From Paraniabella ginsengisoli (GTDB lineage Bacteria > Bacteroidota > Bacteroidia > Chitinophagales > Chitinophagaceae): a stretch of 64,000 bases of DNA. The notes beneath the pieces were generated by a model that saw nothing but the letters and a program-made list of their open reading frames with translations, was not told where the DNA came from and made no database searches. Where the stretch lies: contig NZ_JAKWBL010000003.1 in the NCBI RefSeq assembly GCF_022513635.1, positions 186,001 to 250,000 on the forward strand, given 5' to 3'. Positions within the stretch are counted from its first letter, which is position 1. Each line of letters begins with the position of its first letter. Shown here one piece after another: positions 1-10,168 of the stretch. The position numbers and the translations under genes are program-made.

Positions 1-2047
1 TAAATGGCGGACGAAAAGCTTTAATGAACGCCACATCGGTTATATTTATAGACGATATCATACTAATGTCAGAAGGGACCTCATCTACATAAAGTTGTGG
101 ACTGCCACCACGCCAGCTTAACGATGCATTGCTGCCCTGGCCATTAATTTGCAAACCCGCTACTTTACCTTGAAGATAGGTGAAGATATCCCCGACATTT
201 GCAAACTTGTCGTTCACTACATCAAACTTTATTGCATCGCCACCACTAAATAAACCTGATGAATATTTTTCATCCATTTGGTCAATAAGCGGTTTGGCTT
301 TTGCTTTAACCGTAACAGCCTCTAATTCTTTATATTTCGATTTTTGAATATTATCATTCAGCTCTCCCGCTAACATCAAATGTCTCCAGGCGCCGGTGGT
401 ATCAGGCCAAAGCAGGTTGTTATATGCTTTTCCTACTTGCGGCGTACGCAATTTATTAGGCTGAAATAATATGGAAGCTCCTTTAAGGTTTTTATCCTGG
501 AACTGATAATATATCTGAGCTGTATCGAAAATAATTGTAGAAGGATCATTAAACGAACCATTGCGCTCAATAGGAACCAATAGCATTTTATTTTGCTGAT
601 CTTTTTGTGTAACGATCATCATCGCAGCAGATGCATCGCCAAGAGACCCCGGCATCAGACCTTGTACCGTTCCAGACAGCGACAAATAAGAGGTGTCTTT
701 CGGATAGTTTATTTTGGGCAAATTCCCAACTGCAATTTGCTGCCAGTTTATTCTTCGCCAACCATTCGTCAGCATTACCAGATCCAGCTGTTGCTGCTTT
801 GCGTCGGAAGGATTTGTAAAATAATAAGCCGCATTATGCACCTTGCCCTTCAGTTCGCTGGTTAACATTAACGTGGATAAAATATTATCCGAACTATCAG
901 AGTCGATACTTAGATCTGTAACAGATACAGATAATGACGAAGCCATATTTTCAGGTACTGTAATTTTAACCTCATCTCTGGCACGATAGCTTAAACCCCA
1001 GCGTTGCACTTCCATTTCAGGCTTAAAAATATAAGGCGCATTATTGTCAATGTAAGTGATTCGTTCTGCAAGTGGCTTCCAGCTTTTATCGAACAAGGTT
1101 ATAGTTAGCACCCCGTAAGGCAGATTGGTTGTAGGAACAATTCCCACAATTTCGTCCTTTGTTGATTTTGCAATGGTAAAGACCGGATGCTGAAACATGC
1201 TACCCATTAAATATACACTATCTGATGCAGTTGCCAGATCAGACGAAAGGCTTACACGAAACGCCCTCTTACCAGGCTCAACCTTAACCTGAAGATTTGC
1301 CCCGCTCGTTTTAACAGCAGGCAGTGTAGTGGTGTGCTCGTTATCTTGTTCATCTTTCCATTTTGCTGAAAAAGTAGCGCCAGGTTCTGGATTCAGTAAA
1401 ACGAAACCCATTCCGTCGTGCTGCACACGCAGACTGTCAATCACTTTTCCGTTACTTCCAAAAACAGCACCCTTGATTTTTACAGGCCGGCCCCATTGAT
1501 CAGTTGCCTTAAAAGCAACTTTGTTTGGAAATTTAGCAACTAAGTCACCGCTCTCTGGGAAAAACTCCAACACAGGTTTTACGACGATCTTTTGCGGTGC
1601 TTTTAAAGAATCCTTATTAAGAATATTGATGGCTTTTTTATAAATGAAGGACGAATCAAAATTAAGCATCCAGCCAGTATAGGCTCTTACTGCAATATAT
1701 CTTCCTTTATAATCTGCAGGTATATCAAACTGTCCGTTAGTTAAGCCCTGCACCAGCGGTGCAACGGTATGTTTTAGTATCCTTCCTTTGTCATCTATCC
1801 AATCAACATAAAAGTTTTTGCTTTCAATTGCAGCCGTAATTTCATTAAGTAAGTAAGCTTTAAACCAAATTGTTTCACCTGCCGAATAAGATGACTTATC
1901 ATAGTGAAGATAGGCCCGCTCCGGGCTATATGCAGTTGCATAATTTTCAAGCTTTGCAGTCATGTCCTGTGCTGTGCTTGCACCATACACAAAAACCAAG
2001 AAAGAAGTAGCTAATAAATAACGGATCATGAAAGTTCTGTATTTCAT
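1..2047 (-). CDS. Exported macroglobulin (MG2)/TonB-plug-domain protein, 3' end outside window
   Basis: The reading frame is open from the start to the left edge of the window (over 680 codons), so the C-terminus is missing. The N-terminus has a signal peptide (MKYRTFMIRYLLATSFLVFV...GASTAQ). It is followed by an MG2-like domain (SPERAYLHYDKSSYSAGETI, WFKAYLL) typical of alpha-2-macroglobulin-like surface proteins of Bacteroidota. Near the window edge there is a TonB-receptor plug-like segment (GLQINGQGSNASLSWRGGSP, then LYVDEVP). Proteins of this make-up are usually annotated as carboxypeptidase-regulatory-like or TonB-receptor-related; substrate and function are unknown. In-frame alternative starts lie at 2062 and 2029. 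It is divergent from the rhamnosidase gene at 2379. No frameshift was noticed in this frame. Confidence 0.75.
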   Translation of the reverse strand, partial: MKYRTFMIRYLLATSFLVFVYGASTAQDMTAKLENYATAYSPERAYLHYDKSSYSAGETIWFKAYLLNEITAAIESKNFYVDWIDDKGRILKHTVAPLVQGLTNGQFDIPADYKGRYIAVRAYTGWMLNFDSSFIYKKAINILNKDSLKAPQKIVVKPVLEFFPESGDLVAKFPNKVAFKATDQWGRPVKIKGAVFGSNGKVIDSLRVQHDGMGFVLLNPEPGATFSAKWKDEQDNEHTTTLPAVKTSGANLQVKVEPGKRAFRVSLSSDLATASDSVYLMGSMFQHPVFTIAKSTKDEIVGIVPTTNLPYGVLTITLFDKSWKPLAERITYIDNNAPYIFKPEMEVQRWGLSYRARDEVKITVPENMASSLSVSVTDLSIDSDSSDNILSTLMLTSELKGKVHNAAYYFTNPSDAKQQQLDLVMLTNGWRRINWQQIAVGNLPKINYPKDTSYLSLSGTVQGLMPGSLGDASAAMMIVTQKDQQNKMLLVPIERNGSFNDPSTIIFDTAQIYYQFQDKNLKGASILFQPNKLRTPQVGKAYNNLLWPDTTGAWRHLMLAGELNDNIQKSKYKELEAVTVKAKAKPLIDQMDEKYSSGLFSGGDAIKFDVVNDKFANVGDIFTYLQGKVAGLQINGQGSNASLSWRGGSPQLYVDEVPSDISMISSINITDVAFIKAFRPPF

Positions 2048-2378
2048 CTGTTTATGATTCATTTCGCAGAAACACGAAAATTAAAATTGTATTGCCTTAC
2101 AACAAAATGTTTGTAAATATTTATCGCAATTTTATGAATAATTTATTTGAAGCGCATTTTTATAACGAAAAAGGTTATTGAAGATAAGAAAAGTAGCTTT
2201 TAATCATCGCTTCTTTATTGCTCATAATTTTTAACTAAACTAAAGTAGCGGTTGTACGAAGTAAAAGTTACTACATACATAACAGATACTCTGTATTACA
2301 ATAGATTAGTTTGTAATGCGAGCCATAACGTGCATTTAAAATAAGCAGTCACAACAATATTGACTCAATAATATATTT
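2048..2378. promoter_or_regulatory. Divergent intergenic region
   Basis: This 331-bp AT-rich spacer separates two divergent genes and must hold both promoters. On the minus strand a TAATTTTC sequence upstream of 2062 resembles the Bacteroidota -7 box TAnnTTTG, with one mismatch. No convincing box or operator was found for the rhamnosidase side, and no RNA structure or small ORF is evident. Confidence 0.3.
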
Positions 2379-4752
2379 ATGAAAGTAACGATCAGCCTTT
2401 TTTTAATAATAGCTTTTTCACTGTTTGCGGGCGCAGTCCATTCCCAGGAAGCTGGTCAAATAAAGAATCCTAGTCATTGGAATGCCCATTGGATAGCATC
2501 AGCTAACGATGACGGCTCCAACTACGGCGTTTATTACTTTCGGAAAGAATTCAATCTTAATGAAAAGCCTGGCTCGTTTATTATACATTTATCTGCAGAC
2601 AATCGATATAAATTATTCATCAACGATTCATTAATTTCAGTTGGACCAATAAGAGGAGACCTTAGATATTGGTATTACGAGACGATTGACCTGTCACCCT
2701 ATCTTCAAAAAGGAAAAAATATAATTGCGGCGATGGTATTCAATGAAGCGCAGCACAGGCCAGAAGCACAGATAACATTGAGAACGGCTTTCATACTACA
2801 GGGCAATACGAAAACAGAAGAAATATTGAATACTGATAAAACCTGGAAATGCTTTAAAGACGAGGCTTATCTCCCCATACCAGAGTTTTACTTTGCTGCA
2901 AGTAAGGGGCAGCTGGTTGATATGAACAAAACAATCGGCACATGGACAAGCAGCAACTTTGACGATACTAACTGGAAAGCAGCAGCTAATCTTTTTGAAG
3001 GCAAACTTAAAGGCATGTCTGACGGATTCGGATGGATGCTTGTTCCATCGCCGCTTCCAGCGCGGGAAATGACTTATGAAAGAATCCCACTATTAAGGAG
3101 CGCAGAAGGCATCAGTCCTGTTAAAGACTTTCCAGCACATAAAAACCTCAAATCATCCCGGCTAATACAACCGCTGTTTTACTACTTGATCAGTCTTACC
3201 TTACGAATGCATATTTCACGTTAGTTTTCAGTAGAGGAAAAAATGCTGGCATTTCTGTAAGCTATGCAGAATCATTGTATGATAACATCGCAAAATATGG
3301 TATGCGCAAGGGCAATAGAAATGATGTTGAAGGCAAAGATTTTTCGGGCAGAAGAGATAGCCTGGTCTCCAACGGCTCGAATCAGCAAACATTTACAACG
3401 CTTAACTTTCGTACCTATCGTTATATTCGTTTATTGGTGCATACACAATCAGAACCTTTAGTGATCGAAGATGTGTATGGAATGTTTACCGGATATCCGT
3501 TTAAACAAGCAGCTGTTTTTAATGGTGGCAATCCTGATCTTCAAAAAATATTAGACATTGGCTGGCGCACCTGTCGCCTAAATGCTTATGATACCTATAC
3601 TGATTGTCCTTATTATGAGCAATTACAATATATCGGTGACACCAGAATCCAGGCGATGGTTTCATATTATTATAGTGGAGATGACCGATTGGCGCGGCAT
3701 GCACTTGATCTGATGGATCATTCACGCTTGCCGGAAGGCATTACATTAAGCCGCTATCCCACACATAGCACTCAAATAATTTCTACTTTTTCGTTATGGT
3801 ATATCGGCATGTTGCACGATTACTGGTATTATCGTAATGACGAAAATTTTATTAAAGAAAAACTTTCAGGAACCAGGGCCATATTAGACTTCTTTACAAA
3901 GTATCAAAATAAGGACGGATCATTGTCGAACACGCCTTACTGGACCTTTGTTGATTGGGCTGATGGAAAAGACTGGTTTGTCGGTTCTCCGCCGAAAGGT
4001 AAAGATGGAAGCTCTTCAATTATTGATATGCAATTACTATGGGCTTATCAATGGGCAATGCAAATGGAGTCTCAACTGGGTGTAAAATATTATGCCGATA
4101 CATATCTTCAAAAAATAAGACAGCTTGAAGCAACGATCAAAAGAAAATACTGGGATGCAGAAAAAAATTATTTGCCGACACAGAAGATAAAACACATTTT
4201 TCACAACATGCCAATGCCCTGGCTATATTAACAGGCTTGGTAGACCAAAAAGACCTCTCAACTGTTTGTGCTAATTTATTGAAGGATAAATCGCTCACTC
4301 AATGCACCATTTACTTCAAGTATTATTTACACATGGCATTAGCAAAAGGCGGCAAAGGAAATGATTACCTGAACTGGTTAGATGTGTGGCACAACAATAT
4401 AAAAACAGGACTTACAACCTGGGCCGAAATATCTGACCTGTCTACTACAAGATCAGACTGTCATGCGTGGGGAAGCAGTCCTAATATTGAATTCTTCAGA
4501 ACGGTTCTTGGAATTGATAGCGATGCGCCCGGATTCAAAAAAATAAAAATAGAACCACACTTAGGTGAACTGAAAAAAGCAAGTGGTGAAATACCACATC
4601 CAAACGGAAAAGTTAATGTTGCTTACACCCTTACAAATGGAAAATGGAAAATCTCTATTGATCTGCCAGCGAATACATCAGCGGTTTTAAAATGGGAAGG
4701 GAAAGAGTATGAACTCAATAAACAAAAGACTGAACTTGTCATCAATGAATGA
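2379..4752 (+). CDS. Exported GH78-type alpha-L-rhamnosidase-like glycoside hydrolase (two frameshifts)
   Basis: Three consecutive reading frames (2379-3224, about 3145-4231, about 4172-4752) together encode one protein of about 790 aa. A signal peptide (ending AVHSQE) is followed by a beta-sandwich N-domain (YYFRKEFNL, SADNRYKLFINDSLISVGPI) typical of GH78 enzymes. The (alpha/alpha)6 catalytic core contains DCPYYEQ...GDTR, equivalent to the GH78 motif with the general-acid Glu, then a C-terminal beta-domain (GIDSDAPGFKKIKIEPHLG). The first frameshift is at the A5 run near 3145 and the second at the T run near 4170. Restoring one base at each gives continuous homologous sequence, so sequencing error is more likely than decay. 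Expected to act in the periplasm or outside the cell on rhamnose-containing glycans; exact substrate unknown. Confidence 0.8.
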
Positions 4753-4863
4753 GAATAATCAATTCTTTATCATACTAATATTTTTAATGTGGGATCATTT
4801 TATTGATTTAGCCATATAAATACCCTTAAAATAACGATCTAAAAAATAAGGAAAGCTGGTTGC

Positions 4864-5356
4864 TTATTTTGAATTATATACTTCATCCGTTACAACCTCC
4901 AACCAAACCGTTTCTCCTTTTTCTCTGCCAGTTATAGCCACCTGAACAAAAGCTGTATCTAAACTTGCGCCGTGCCAATGCGGAACATTTGGAGGACATT
5001 TAATAACATCTCCTTTGCGAAGTATTTTTTGCGCTGATCTTTTTCCTGGTAATAGCCAACACCATCAATCACTAACAAGATTTGCCCCGCCGGATGCGAA
5101 TGCCAATTACTTCTTGCACCAGGCTCGAAAGTTACGTTTCCTACTGATGTCTGGTTGAGGCTGTCGGCTGCAATAAGCGATTGCAGATAAGCTGCTCCCG
5201 TAAAATTGCTATTCGTTATTTTTTCACCTTTTGGAAAAACTGCTTCGTTATTTGCCGCGTGTTGTTCCGCATTATTGCACGATAATATTCCAATCGCAAT
5301 GCAGGAAATACAAATTCTTAAAACGCTTTTTTAAAACTTATTTTTAGCATAAACAT
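4864..5356 (-). CDS. Exported cupin-domain protein (two frameshifts)
   Basis: With one base restored at each of two homopolymers (T runs near 5327 and 5026 on the plus strand), the minus strand encodes about 164 aa. There is a lipoprotein-like N-terminus (IAIGILSCNNAEQ), then a single cupin with metal-binding motifs HSHPAGQILLVIDG and PPNVPHWHGA, ending EVVTDEVYNSK. Single-domain cupins of this kind often sit beside carboxymuconolactone decarboxylase-like genes, as here (5488). It could bind a metal and a small aromatic or aldehyde substrate; the reaction is unknown. Too fragmented to appear as a long ORF. Confidence 0.7.
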
Positions 5357-5487
5357 TTTTTTCAGTCATCAATAAATATGTATCATCTTCCTTGTGTCAC
5401 TCCCTTGTGCTGTAGAATATATATCATCCTACATATTCTTCGCTATTGTCTGAACTTGGAATAATAAACAAAATCAATGTTCAACAA

Positions 5488-6258
5488 TCAATGCCCAATA
5501 TTCGATCTTTGAAATGTCCATCCCACTTGGTATTCCCTACTTGCTACTTCCTTATCAACCTTGCTCAAAACCTTCCTGGCAGCCTTTGCTTCTTTTTTAC
5601 CAATTGTTGATCTGATAATATTCACGAACTGTTGTAGTTGAGTTGGCGTCACCCCTACATTCAGGCATATTTTCAAATGCGATTGTAACATCGGTTCCAC
5701 ACCACCAATGCTACTAAGTACTGATATCGTCACCAATTCACGTTCTGCATAATTCAAAACATCACGTTCAAAAATATCAGCGAAAAGGTGTTCTTTAAGA
5801 AAAATTTCAATTTCCGGAGCAAAGGCTGAATAACCGGTTCTCGGGCCATTTTGTGGAGTACCTAAAAGCGAATCTAAAATGGCTTTACCTCTATCATATT
5901 TGCTGCGCTCGTCTTTTATAATAGATGCTCCAGTGCCCATTACATCATTAATTCCTTTTGCTTTGCGCTCGTCCAACACAGTCATAAAAGTTTGAAGCCC
6001 GCGGATACTTCGGGGAAACCCGGCATAAGCATAAACATGAATAAGCGACTCTTTGATTTGATTAATTGTTAAACCTGCATCCAGCCCTCCATTTAGTTCT
6101 GTTTTTAGTTTTGATAAATCACCTTTTGCTGTAACTGCTGCAATGCGGATCATGCTTTGTTCTTTAGAATTCAATGTTGGTTTATTTTGAGCAGTTACCA
6201 CAAAACAAACGAAGCTTAATGCAACAACCAATCCTATAAATAGTTTATTTCTTTTCAT
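5488..6258 (-). CDS. Exported carboxymuconolactone decarboxylase (CMD/AhpD-like) family protein
   Basis: 256 aa, intact. The signal peptide (MKRNKLFIGLVVALSFVCFV, cleaved after VTAQ) is followed by two CMD repeats. One has GGLDAGLTINQIKESLIHVY, the second ERELVTISVLSSIGGVEPML and SHLKICLNVGVTPTQLQQFV. The CxxC pair of peroxidatic AhpD proteins is absent, so it is more like the decarboxylase/lactonase branch. Its first 14 bases overlap the end of the upstream NTF2-like gene, suggesting co-transcription. The neighbours (cupin, hydrolases, flavodoxin) suggest an exported pathway for small organic molecules, but the substrate cannot be read from sequence. Confidence 0.8.
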   Translation of the reverse strand: MKRNKLFIGLVVALSFVCFVVTAQNKPTLNSKEQSMIRIAAVTAKGDLSKLKTELNGGLDAGLTINQIKESLIHVYAYAGFPRSIRGLQTFMTVLDERKAKGINDVMGTGASIIKDERSKYDRGKAILDSLLGTPQNGPRTGYSAFAPEIEIFLKEHLFADIFERDVLNYAERELVTISVLSSIGGVEPMLQSHLKICLNVGVTPTQLQQFVNIIRSTIGKKEAKAARKVLSKVDKEVASREYQVGWTFQRSNIGH

Positions 6259-6703
6259 TGTTATTATTATTAGAACGCACCAATAATTTACTAAATGATA
6301 GCGATCCTAATTTCCAGCTTCCGTTTTCTTTCACATAAACTTCTGTAACCATAAAAGGATTTGTTACTTCATTCCCGCCAACTACAGCTAACAAATCAAT
6401 CCTGTTTAAAAGAATAGCAGTATTCTCAATAATATTCACAGTTACTTCATGAATGTCTGCTTTCTTGTACCAGATGCCTCCGCTTTTAATTACATCCATT
6501 TCTCGTTTCTTTCCCCAGGATCCACCCATGTGAACAAACATAGATTTTTCGTGAAAAAGGCTGTTCAGCTTATCAGTATTTTTATCTGCCATCCACTGCC
6601 ATTTTTCTTTAGAAAGATTAATGATTTCCTGGTCTGTAGCATTTTGAGCCAATAACCATTGTGAACTTAACATGATTAGTAGTCCGAAAAGTAGTTGTTT
6701 CAT
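6245..6703 (-). CDS. Exported NTF2-like (DUF4440/SnoaL-type) protein
   Basis: The start at 6703 is preferred over an upstream in-frame ATG at 6793 because it gives a clean signal peptide (MKQLLFGLLIMLSSQWLLAQ). The 30 extra codons upstream read through a repetitive intergenic element. The mature part, about 130 aa, has the NTF2-like cone-fold pattern (DKLNSLFHEKSMFVHMGGSW ... VTEVYVKENGSWKLGSLSFS). Such proteins are ligand-binding or isomerase-like; none of the catalytic residues can be assigned. It overlaps the downstream CMD gene by 14 bp. Confidence 0.75.
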   Translation of the reverse strand: MKQLLFGLLIMLSSQWLLAQNATDQEIINLSKEKWQWMADKNTDKLNSLFHEKSMFVHMGGSWGKKREMDVIKSGGIWYKKADIHEVTVNIIENTAILLNRIDLLAVVGGNEVTNPFMVTEVYVKENGSWKLGSLSFSKLLVRSNNNNNEKK

Positions 6704-6734
6704 TTGTTTATTTTTTATTATGATTTCCGTGATT

Positions 6735-6845
6735 ACCTGCGGGAACATTTTCTCCCGCTGATCTACGCTGATAACTTTCGCTGATCTACGCAAATTTCAT
6801 TTCTTCAAATATCTGCGGTTGGAATCTGCGTTCATTTGCGGGAAA
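6735..6845. repeat. CTGCG-rich imperfect palindromic intergenic element, copy 1
   Basis: Repeated phrases of the type ctgcggg, tctacgctgat, atctgcg and ttgcggga form an imperfect inverted repeat (tcccgc ... gcggga). A related sequence lies at 9930-10015. Similar palindromes are familiar between genes in Bacteroidota genomes. It lies between the alpha/beta hydrolase and the NTF2-like gene. Confidence 0.5.
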
Positions 6846-6852
6846 TATTCTC

Positions 6853-7903
6853 TCACAAATTTTCCCCGAAGAAGCCTGTAAGTTTTTTTACTGCCTGATC
6901 CACATATTCAGGTTTCCAATAAGTTTGTATATGCGTCGCTCCTTCAATAAGAAAAAGTTCTTTGTTTTTTGTATTGGTGGCTTTGTTAAATGCTTCGTCA
7001 GTCATATATTTTGTATCGGCCTTGCTTCCGGCAATCATCAATAACGGCTGATTGATCAGATCCATATTTGTAGCAGCATCAAAAGTCATCAAGTCAAGCA
7101 GGCTACTCATGGTATATTTAAAAGTAGAATTTGGATGAGCATGAGTTCTGTAATAATACACATATCCTTCACGATAGAGATCAGTGTTGATTTTGGCAAT
7201 TTCTTCGTCAGTCGGATTAGCGACGCCAGCATATATAATTTCACCGCCTGCGGTTTCAAAGCACGAGCATCAGACGCTTTTTTAAGCGATCCTGAATTGT
7301 AGCTAATTCGGAATTCTGAAAACCATTGCGCCTTACTTCACCTGAGTTAAACATGCTCAAAGTGGCTACTGCTTTAAACCTTTTGTCCGATTGAGCTGCT
7401 TTTAAAGTATAACCGCCGCCACCGCAAATTCCCAAAACGCCCAACCGACCTGCATTCACACCTGCATATTGAGAAATAAAATCGGCCATTCCATGGATAT
7501 CTTCAATACGATTAGCAGGTTTATCAGTATGACGTGGTACTCCGCCACTTGCGCCCTGATACGCGGCATCCGCAGCAATGGTAATATAACCCGCTTCTGC
7601 CAGGCGTTGCGCATATAATCCGGCTGTCTGTTCTTTAATACCACCATTTGGATGAGCTATAACAATTGCGGGATATTTTTTCGTTGCATCATAATTTGCC
7701 GGCGTGTAAATATTAGCTGCAATATCAATACCGTTCAGTTTATAACTTACAGGATGAATATTGATTTTGCCGGGAATATTTTGAGTAATCGCTCCTTCAT
7801 AAACCAACGTAAAAGGATTACTGATTTTATTTTGAGCTGATGTGTTGATAATTGTAGACACAGACAGAATGATTAAAAGATAATTTTTAAAATATTTTTG
7901 CAT
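6853..7903 (-). CDS. Exported alpha/beta hydrolase (dienelactone-hydrolase-like, frameshifted)
   Basis: Two frames (7256-7903 and 6853 to about 7250) give one protein of about 350 aa after correcting two close indels (A6 near 7278 and T3 near 7256). The signal peptide ends NTSAQ. The hydrolase core has AIVIAHPNGGIKEQ (oxyanion region), the nucleophile elbow GVLGICGGGG with Cys in place of Ser, and a C-terminal His in GATHIQTYWKPEYV. A cysteine nucleophile is typical of dienelactone hydrolases. The start at 7903 lies 10 bp after the predicted stop of the flavodoxin gene, so the two are probably co-transcribed. Confidence 0.8.
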
Positions 7904-7912
7904 GTTAAATTG

Positions 7913-8543
7913 TTATTGATTAAGCAATCCGATTTTTTCAACCAGGCTTGCACTTCAGCTTGCACCTGTTTTTCCTTTTTGCCTTCCATCACGAATAAAA
8001 TTCCATCGCGCTCTAAACCGCCTTTGGTTGAGAAGCCTTCCGGTATATTACTTTTCGGACATAATTGTTTTACTGTTTCAAAGCTGCTGCCAATTCCATA
8101 ACCGCCATTGGTGTTAAAAGGCACAACTATTTTTCCACTTAAGTCATATTGCTTCAAAAAGCTTTTCATAGGCGGAGGGAGTTGCATTCCCCATGTTGGA
8201 AACCCCACAAAAACAATATCATATTTTTGAATGCTATCTATTTTTGTTTTTAATATTGGTAAAAAACCATTGGCGTTTTCTTTGGCAACCTGATCAACTG
8301 TTGTCTGATAATGATCGGGATAAGGCGTTACCAATTCTAATGCAATCATATCGCCACCCACTTTTTGATGAATGATTTCTGCAACAGCCTTAGTGTTTTT
8401 TGTGCGGGACAAATAAACAATCAATATTTTTTATCTTTTAAAGATTCCTTGTTTAGTGGCGCAGGTTTTTGTGCCTGCGAATAGGAACAAAGCATGAATA
8501 ATGTTGCACATAGCCATAATTTATTTTTGTTTAATAATTGCAT
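7913..8543 (-). CDS. Exported flavodoxin-like protein (two frameshifts)
   Basis: The main frame (8424 to about 7935) shows a flavodoxin fold: VYLSRTKNTKAVAEIIHQKV (FMN phosphate loop), DIVFVGFPTWGMQLPPPMKS (flavin-stacking loop) and FNTNGGYGIGSS. A signal peptide is encoded upstream from 8543 (MQLLNKNKLWLCATLFMLCS, then YSQAQ) and joins across an A6 run near 8427. The C-terminus should read WLKKIGLLNQ and stop at 7913 after correcting the A6 run near 7935. Exported flavodoxins are unusual, but this arrangement recurs in Bacteroidota beside hydrolase genes. It could be an electron carrier or a quinone/flavin reductase. Confidence 0.75.
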
Positions 8544-8589
8544 TGTGTTGTTTTTGCTCAGTACGATTAACAAAATAATTTCCCCATTT

Positions 8590-8733
8590 TAACCACATAG
8601 GAACATAAAACATCAGGAATGAAAAAGGAAACATAAAAACACATAATCATTTAATAACTTGGATACTATGATCCGCCTTTGGCGGAATCTATATACCCTC
8701 AAGCGTAGCAAATGCTATGTCCCTATGTGGTTA
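8590..8733. repeat. Intergenic element with near-perfect terminal inverted repeat
   Basis: The segment begins with taaccacataggaacata (8590-8606) and ends with tatgtccctatgtggtta (about 8716-8733), which are reverse complements with one mismatch. Inside is a smaller palindrome, ccgcctttggcgg (about 8673-8685). The structure resembles a MITE or a REP-like element; no ORF is present. It lies between a hydrolase stop (8818) and the flavodoxin start (8543). Confidence 0.55.
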
Positions 8734-8817
8734 GTTATTTTGTCGAAATTGCTTATACAAAGTTCAACATAAGCGCACGACTTGCAGGTAGACAGATTAC
8801 GGAGTTTATTACCAATA

Positions 8818-9902
8818 TTACTTATCCAATCCTTTTTCTTTTAACCATTTGCTTAATAGATTAGCTATTTCATTATTATTCAAATCAGAAAATGGAAAAT
8901 GAGTATTGCCTTTTATTCCAATTTCAGGAAGATGTATGACGGTTGCATCGCCTCCGTGTTTATTGATGGCTGCCGCCCAAATCCTTGCCATTTCAAGTCC
9001 CGATCGCCAATGATCTTTATTCCAGACATTAGTTGGTTCTTTAGCAATATTGTCTCCATAATAAATAATGATGGGCATTTTGGTCAGTTTCATAAAATCT
9101 GCCAAAGGAATTTCAACGCCTTTCAGGGCTCCAAAAAGACCGGTGGATTTTATAGGTTGTGGCAACTCCCCTTCAGGAAAAAGAAAACTGCTGTAAGGTT
9201 CGTAAGCGACAACAGCTTTAACCTTTTCATTTTTGATGGCCGTAAACCAGCCAGGACCACCACCTTGGGAGTGCGTAACAAGAATGCCTTCTCCGATCTT
9301 ATTGAACAGTTGCGATATAGCATCGGCAATAATACTACCGTCAAAACTTCCCGTGTTTGGAGTCATTTGTCTATAAAACTGTTCTAAAGAAGCAGTGTCT
9401 TTTGGAAATTGAACACCCGGAAAATAATTAGGATAATTACCAATTCTGAATTGTGTGAACCAGAATTGCTCGTCAGGGATCGGTGTTATTGTTGCTGCAA
9501 CGGTACTTTTTCCTGCATCGCCACGTCTGGGTTGATCAAGCAGATAAACGCTAAAATTTCTTCTTAAAAAATGTTTTGAAAACCTTGTCTACCGTCGGGT
9601 GTGCTTTCCCATGTTTTCTTAGATTGACCTGCTCCGTGCAAAAATACCAAAGGATACTTACGAGACTTCAACGGAATTTGATAAAACACATAGGCATGGT
9701 CGCCATGAAAAGTTTGACCTTGAGGCTTTAGTGCATTGGCTACATCAAAGTTTCCCGGCTCTGATATTTTTGACCCTCCAACAGCAAAGCTGCCTTGCTG
9801 CTCAATTATTAATGGTTTCAGTTTTGACTGAGCAAATAATGACAGTGACATCATAATTGTCGGGATTAAAATTCCAAAGTATTTCACTTTATGTTTTTTC
9901 AT
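8818..9902 (-). CDS. Exported alpha/beta hydrolase/esterase (frameshifted)
   Basis: Two frames (9564-9902 and 8818 to about 9570), joined by restoring one base at the A6 run near 9566, give about 361 aa. The signal peptide ends LSLFAQ. The core has YPLVFLHGAGQSKKTWESTP (oxyanion loop), the nucleophile elbow GILVTHSQGGGPGW (GxSxG-like, Ser nucleophile) and a late His in KGNTHFPFSDLN. The frame between 9570 and 9366 also reads as coding (LLDQPRRGDAGKSTVAATIT). Likely a carboxylesterase-type enzyme in the same AraC-associated block; substrate unknown. Confidence 0.8.
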
Positions 9903-9929
9903 TTTTTCATTTTTTCATAAGTGGGAATA

Positions 9930-10015
9930 ATTTTCCCTGCTATTTGCGCGGATATACTACGCTGATTTATGCAGATTATTTTCTGCGAATACTTTCGGTT
10001 GAAACCTGCGTCAAT
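9930..10015. repeat. CTGCG-rich intergenic element, copy 2
   Basis: The phrases gcgcggatatactacgctga, tatgcagatt, ttctgcgaat and ggttgaaacctgcgt match the pattern of the element at 6735-6845 (aatatctgcggttggaatctgcgt). The two copies are diverged but clearly related. It lies in the 266-bp region between the divergent hydrolase and AraC genes. Confidence 0.45.
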
Positions 10016-10134
10016 AATTTTTTAATAGCACAAAGTTGCTGTTTATTTCAGGATGTTACTTACATCAAATACTTTATTACCTACCAAAATCACTGATTTG
10101 CCGGAAATCGGGTACAGTAGAGGGATTGATTCTG

Positions 10135-10142
10135 TAGTTTTG
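10135..10142 (+). promoter_or_regulatory. Candidate -7 box of the AraC gene
   Basis: TAGTTTTG matches the Bacteroidota -7 consensus TAnnTTTG and ends 26 bp before the ATG at 10169. No well-placed -33 TTG was seen, which fits a regulated promoter or a chance match. Confidence 0.4.
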
Positions 10143-10168
10143 TATTGTCAATTTAAAACACTGAAGAA

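Noticed and set aside
593..865. Plus-strand ORF of 90 codons inside the minus-strand macroglobulin gene
   Set aside because: It is antisense to a long open minus-strand frame with a signal peptide and family motifs; its own composition (Arg/His/Gln-rich) is not protein-like.
2379..4752. Interpretation of the rhamnosidase as a decaying pseudogene
   Set aside because: The breaks are single-base and in homopolymers like those in essential genes of this window, and the protein is otherwise full length.
8899..9387. Plus-strand ORF of 162 codons
   Set aside because: Antisense to the alpha/beta hydrolase with GxSxG motif; shadow frame.
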